Assembly: GCF_964204645.1 (NCBI RefSeq)
Contig: NC_134033.1
Location: forward strand, 1-64,000
DNA length: 64,000 nucleotides
Reading direction: 5' to 3'
From: Tubulanus polymorphus
Lineage: Eukaryota; Nemertea; Palaeonemertea; Tubulaniformes; Tubulanidae
Positions within the stretch are counted from its first letter, which is position 1; every line of letters starts with the position of its first letter. Positions 62,560 through 64,000 of this stretch are shown here, piece by piece. The position numbers were made by a program, and so were the translations under genes. A model generated the notes under the pieces. The model was not told the origin of the DNA. It did not search any database and worked only from the letters and a program-made list of their open reading frames with translations.

Positions 62560-63400
62560 AATCAGTTCAATACGCCTTTACTCATCTTTTCAGATTGAAT
62601 CCATCATCTTCAGAACCAAAAGCAGCCAGAAAATTCTTACTCTTTCCACCTATCTATTTGATATCAGTTCAATACACCCAAACCCATCAATTAAGATAGA
62701 ATTCATCATCTTTAGAACCATATTTAGCTAGAAAAATCTGTATCTTTCAACCCATCTATTCGAAATCAGTTCAGTTTACCTTATCCTATCATTTCAGATC
62801 GAGTCTATCATCTTCAGAACCAAAAGCAGCCAGAAAATTCTGATTCTTTCAACCTATCTATTTGAAATCAGTTCAATACGCCTTTACTCATCTTTTCAGA
62901 TTGAATCCATCATCTTTAGAACCAAAAGCAGCCAGAAAATTCTGTTTCTTTCCACCTATCTATTTGAAATCAGTTCAATAAGCCTTTACTCATCTTTTCA
63001 GATTGAATCCATCATCTTTAGAACCAAAAGCAGCCAGAAAAGTCTGTTTCTTTCCACCTATCTATTTGAAATCAGTTCAATACGCCTTTACTCATCTTTT
63101 CAGATTGAATCCATCATCTTTAGAACCAAAAGCAGCCAGAAAATTCTGTTTGTTTCCACCTATCTATTTGAAATCAGTTCAATACACCCAAACCCATCAA
63201 TTAAGATAGAATTCATCATCTTTAGAACCATATTTAGCTAGAAAAATCTGTATCTTTCAACCCATCTACTCGAAATAAGTTCAGTTTACCTTAACCTATC
63301 ATTTCGGATCGAGTCTATCATCTTCAGAACCAAATGCAGCCAGCAAATTCTGATTCTTTCCACCTATCTATTTTAAATCAGTTCAATGCGCCTTAACCCA
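62560..63400. repeat. Right-hand zone of older variant monomers
   Basis: Variants otherwise confined to the left edge return here: TTTGATATCAGTTC near 62,656 and TTAACCTATCATTTCGG near 63,290. After 63,400 ordinary monomers resume to the window end. Confidence 0.65.
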
Positions 63401-64000
63401 TCTTTTCAGATTGAATCCATCATCTTCAGAACCAAAAGCAGCCAGAAAATTCTTATTCTTTCCACCTATTTATTTGAAATCAGTTCAATAAGCCTTAACC
63501 CATCTTTTCAGATTGAATCCATCATCTTCAGAACCGAAAGCAGCCAGAAAATTCTGATTCTTTCCACCTATCTATTTTAAATCAGTTCAATGCGCCTTAA
63601 CCCATCTTTTCAGATTGAATCCATCATCTTCAGAACCGAAAGCAGCCAGAAAATTCTTATTCTTTCCACCTATTTATTTTAAATCAGTTCAATAAGCCTT
63701 AACCCATCTTTTCAGATTGAATCCATCATCTTTAGAACCAAAAGCAGCCAGAAAATTCTGTTTCTTTCCACCTATCTATTTGAAATCAGTTCAATAAGCC
63801 TTTACTCATCTTTTCAGATTGAATCCATCATCTTTAGAACCAAAAGCAGCCAGAAAAGTCTGTTTCTTTCCACCTATCTATTTGAAATCAGTTCAATACG
63901 CCTTTACTCATCTTTTCAGATTGAATCCATCATCTTTAGAACCAAGAGCAGCCAGAAAATTCTGTTTCTTTCCACCTATCTATTTGAAATCAGTTCAATA

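Larger units (their letters stand above)
6850..64000. repeat. Satellite DNA array, 102 bp monomer, about 560 copies
   Basis: Tandem head-to-tail monomers of 102 bp fill the rest of the window without interruption and run off the right edge. A typical monomer has the landmarks AGATTGAATCCATCATC, AGCAGCCAGAAAATTCTG, CTTTCCACCTATCTATTTG and AAATCAGTTCAATACGCC. One counted monomer has 35 G+C in 102 (34%), with 25 C against 10 G on the plus strand, a strong strand bias. Monomers fall into many subtypes marked by substitutions and small indels: a one-base loss giving TTGATCC, a three-base gain giving CATCATCAT, and a one-base gain giving TTCAAATAAG. Open frames of 60-144 codons with 34-residue repeats arise because the monomer length is a multiple of three. 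I see no inserted gene or transposon in the array. Confidence 0.97.

Noticed and set aside
6850-64000. Protein genes with 34-residue repeats (for example the many 94-codon frames)
   Set aside because: Every such frame is satellite of a length divisible by three, starts at arbitrary ATG or TTG codons and is cut by indels and by CAATAAG stops in neighbouring monomers.
6850-64000. CRISPR-like array
   Set aside because: Repeats are contiguous 102 bp monomers with no unique spacers, and the context is eukaryotic.

Overview
The window looks like the end region of a chromosome from an invertebrate-type animal. It starts with about 180 bp of unidentified sequence. A 1.7 kb tract of CCCTAA hexamers follows (207-1919), which on the minus strand is the TTAGGG telomere repeat pointing left. 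Remains of a BEL/Pao LTR retrotransposon and of a Polinton/Maverick-type (adintovirus-like) protein-primed DNA polymerase B gene support an animal. TTAGGG argues against most insects (TTAGG) and nematodes (TTAGGC). I cannot name the species. I see no intact protein-coding gene.

Layout. 1-206: unidentified sequence running into degenerate telomere-like repeats. 207-1919: telomere tract of 283 perfect hexamers interrupted by three pentamers. 1920-2100: telomere-derived 21 bp repeats and two copies of a roughly 50 bp repeat. 2127-2203: a tRNA-like sequence on the minus strand with a perfect B box. 2330-2920: two diverged copies of a 380-390 bp sequence. 2921-3004: a lone piece of the satellite that fills the rest of the window. 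3005-6849: a transposon graveyard holding a BEL/Pao gag-protease relic, then a polymerase B relic with several stops and frameshifts that is cut off before the polymerase catalytic motifs, then 250 bp of unknown sequence. 6850-64000 (89% of the window): an unbroken tandem satellite with a 102 bp monomer, about 560 copies, continuing past the right edge.

The satellite is highly organised. At least two nine-monomer higher-order repeats (HORs) can be read. HOR-1 is 920 bp and HOR-2 is 917 bp, the latter carrying a variant monomer with an EcoRI site. Multi-kilobase blocks are repeated at fixed offsets of 18,476, 7,136 and 8,779 bp. Hybrid monomers and a ten-monomer HOR mark unequal exchange. Older variant monomers occur at the left edge (6.9-7.5 kb) and again near the right end (62.6-63.4 kb), flanking a more homogenised core. 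The many 70-144 codon open frames in the array exist because 102 is divisible by three; they are not treated as genes.

Nothing here forms a metabolic or regulatory pathway. The content is chromosome-end architecture: telomere, decayed subtelomeric repeats, dead mobile elements, and a large HOR satellite that could be subtelomeric heterochromatin or part of a centromere close to a chromosome end. The sequence alone cannot decide between these.
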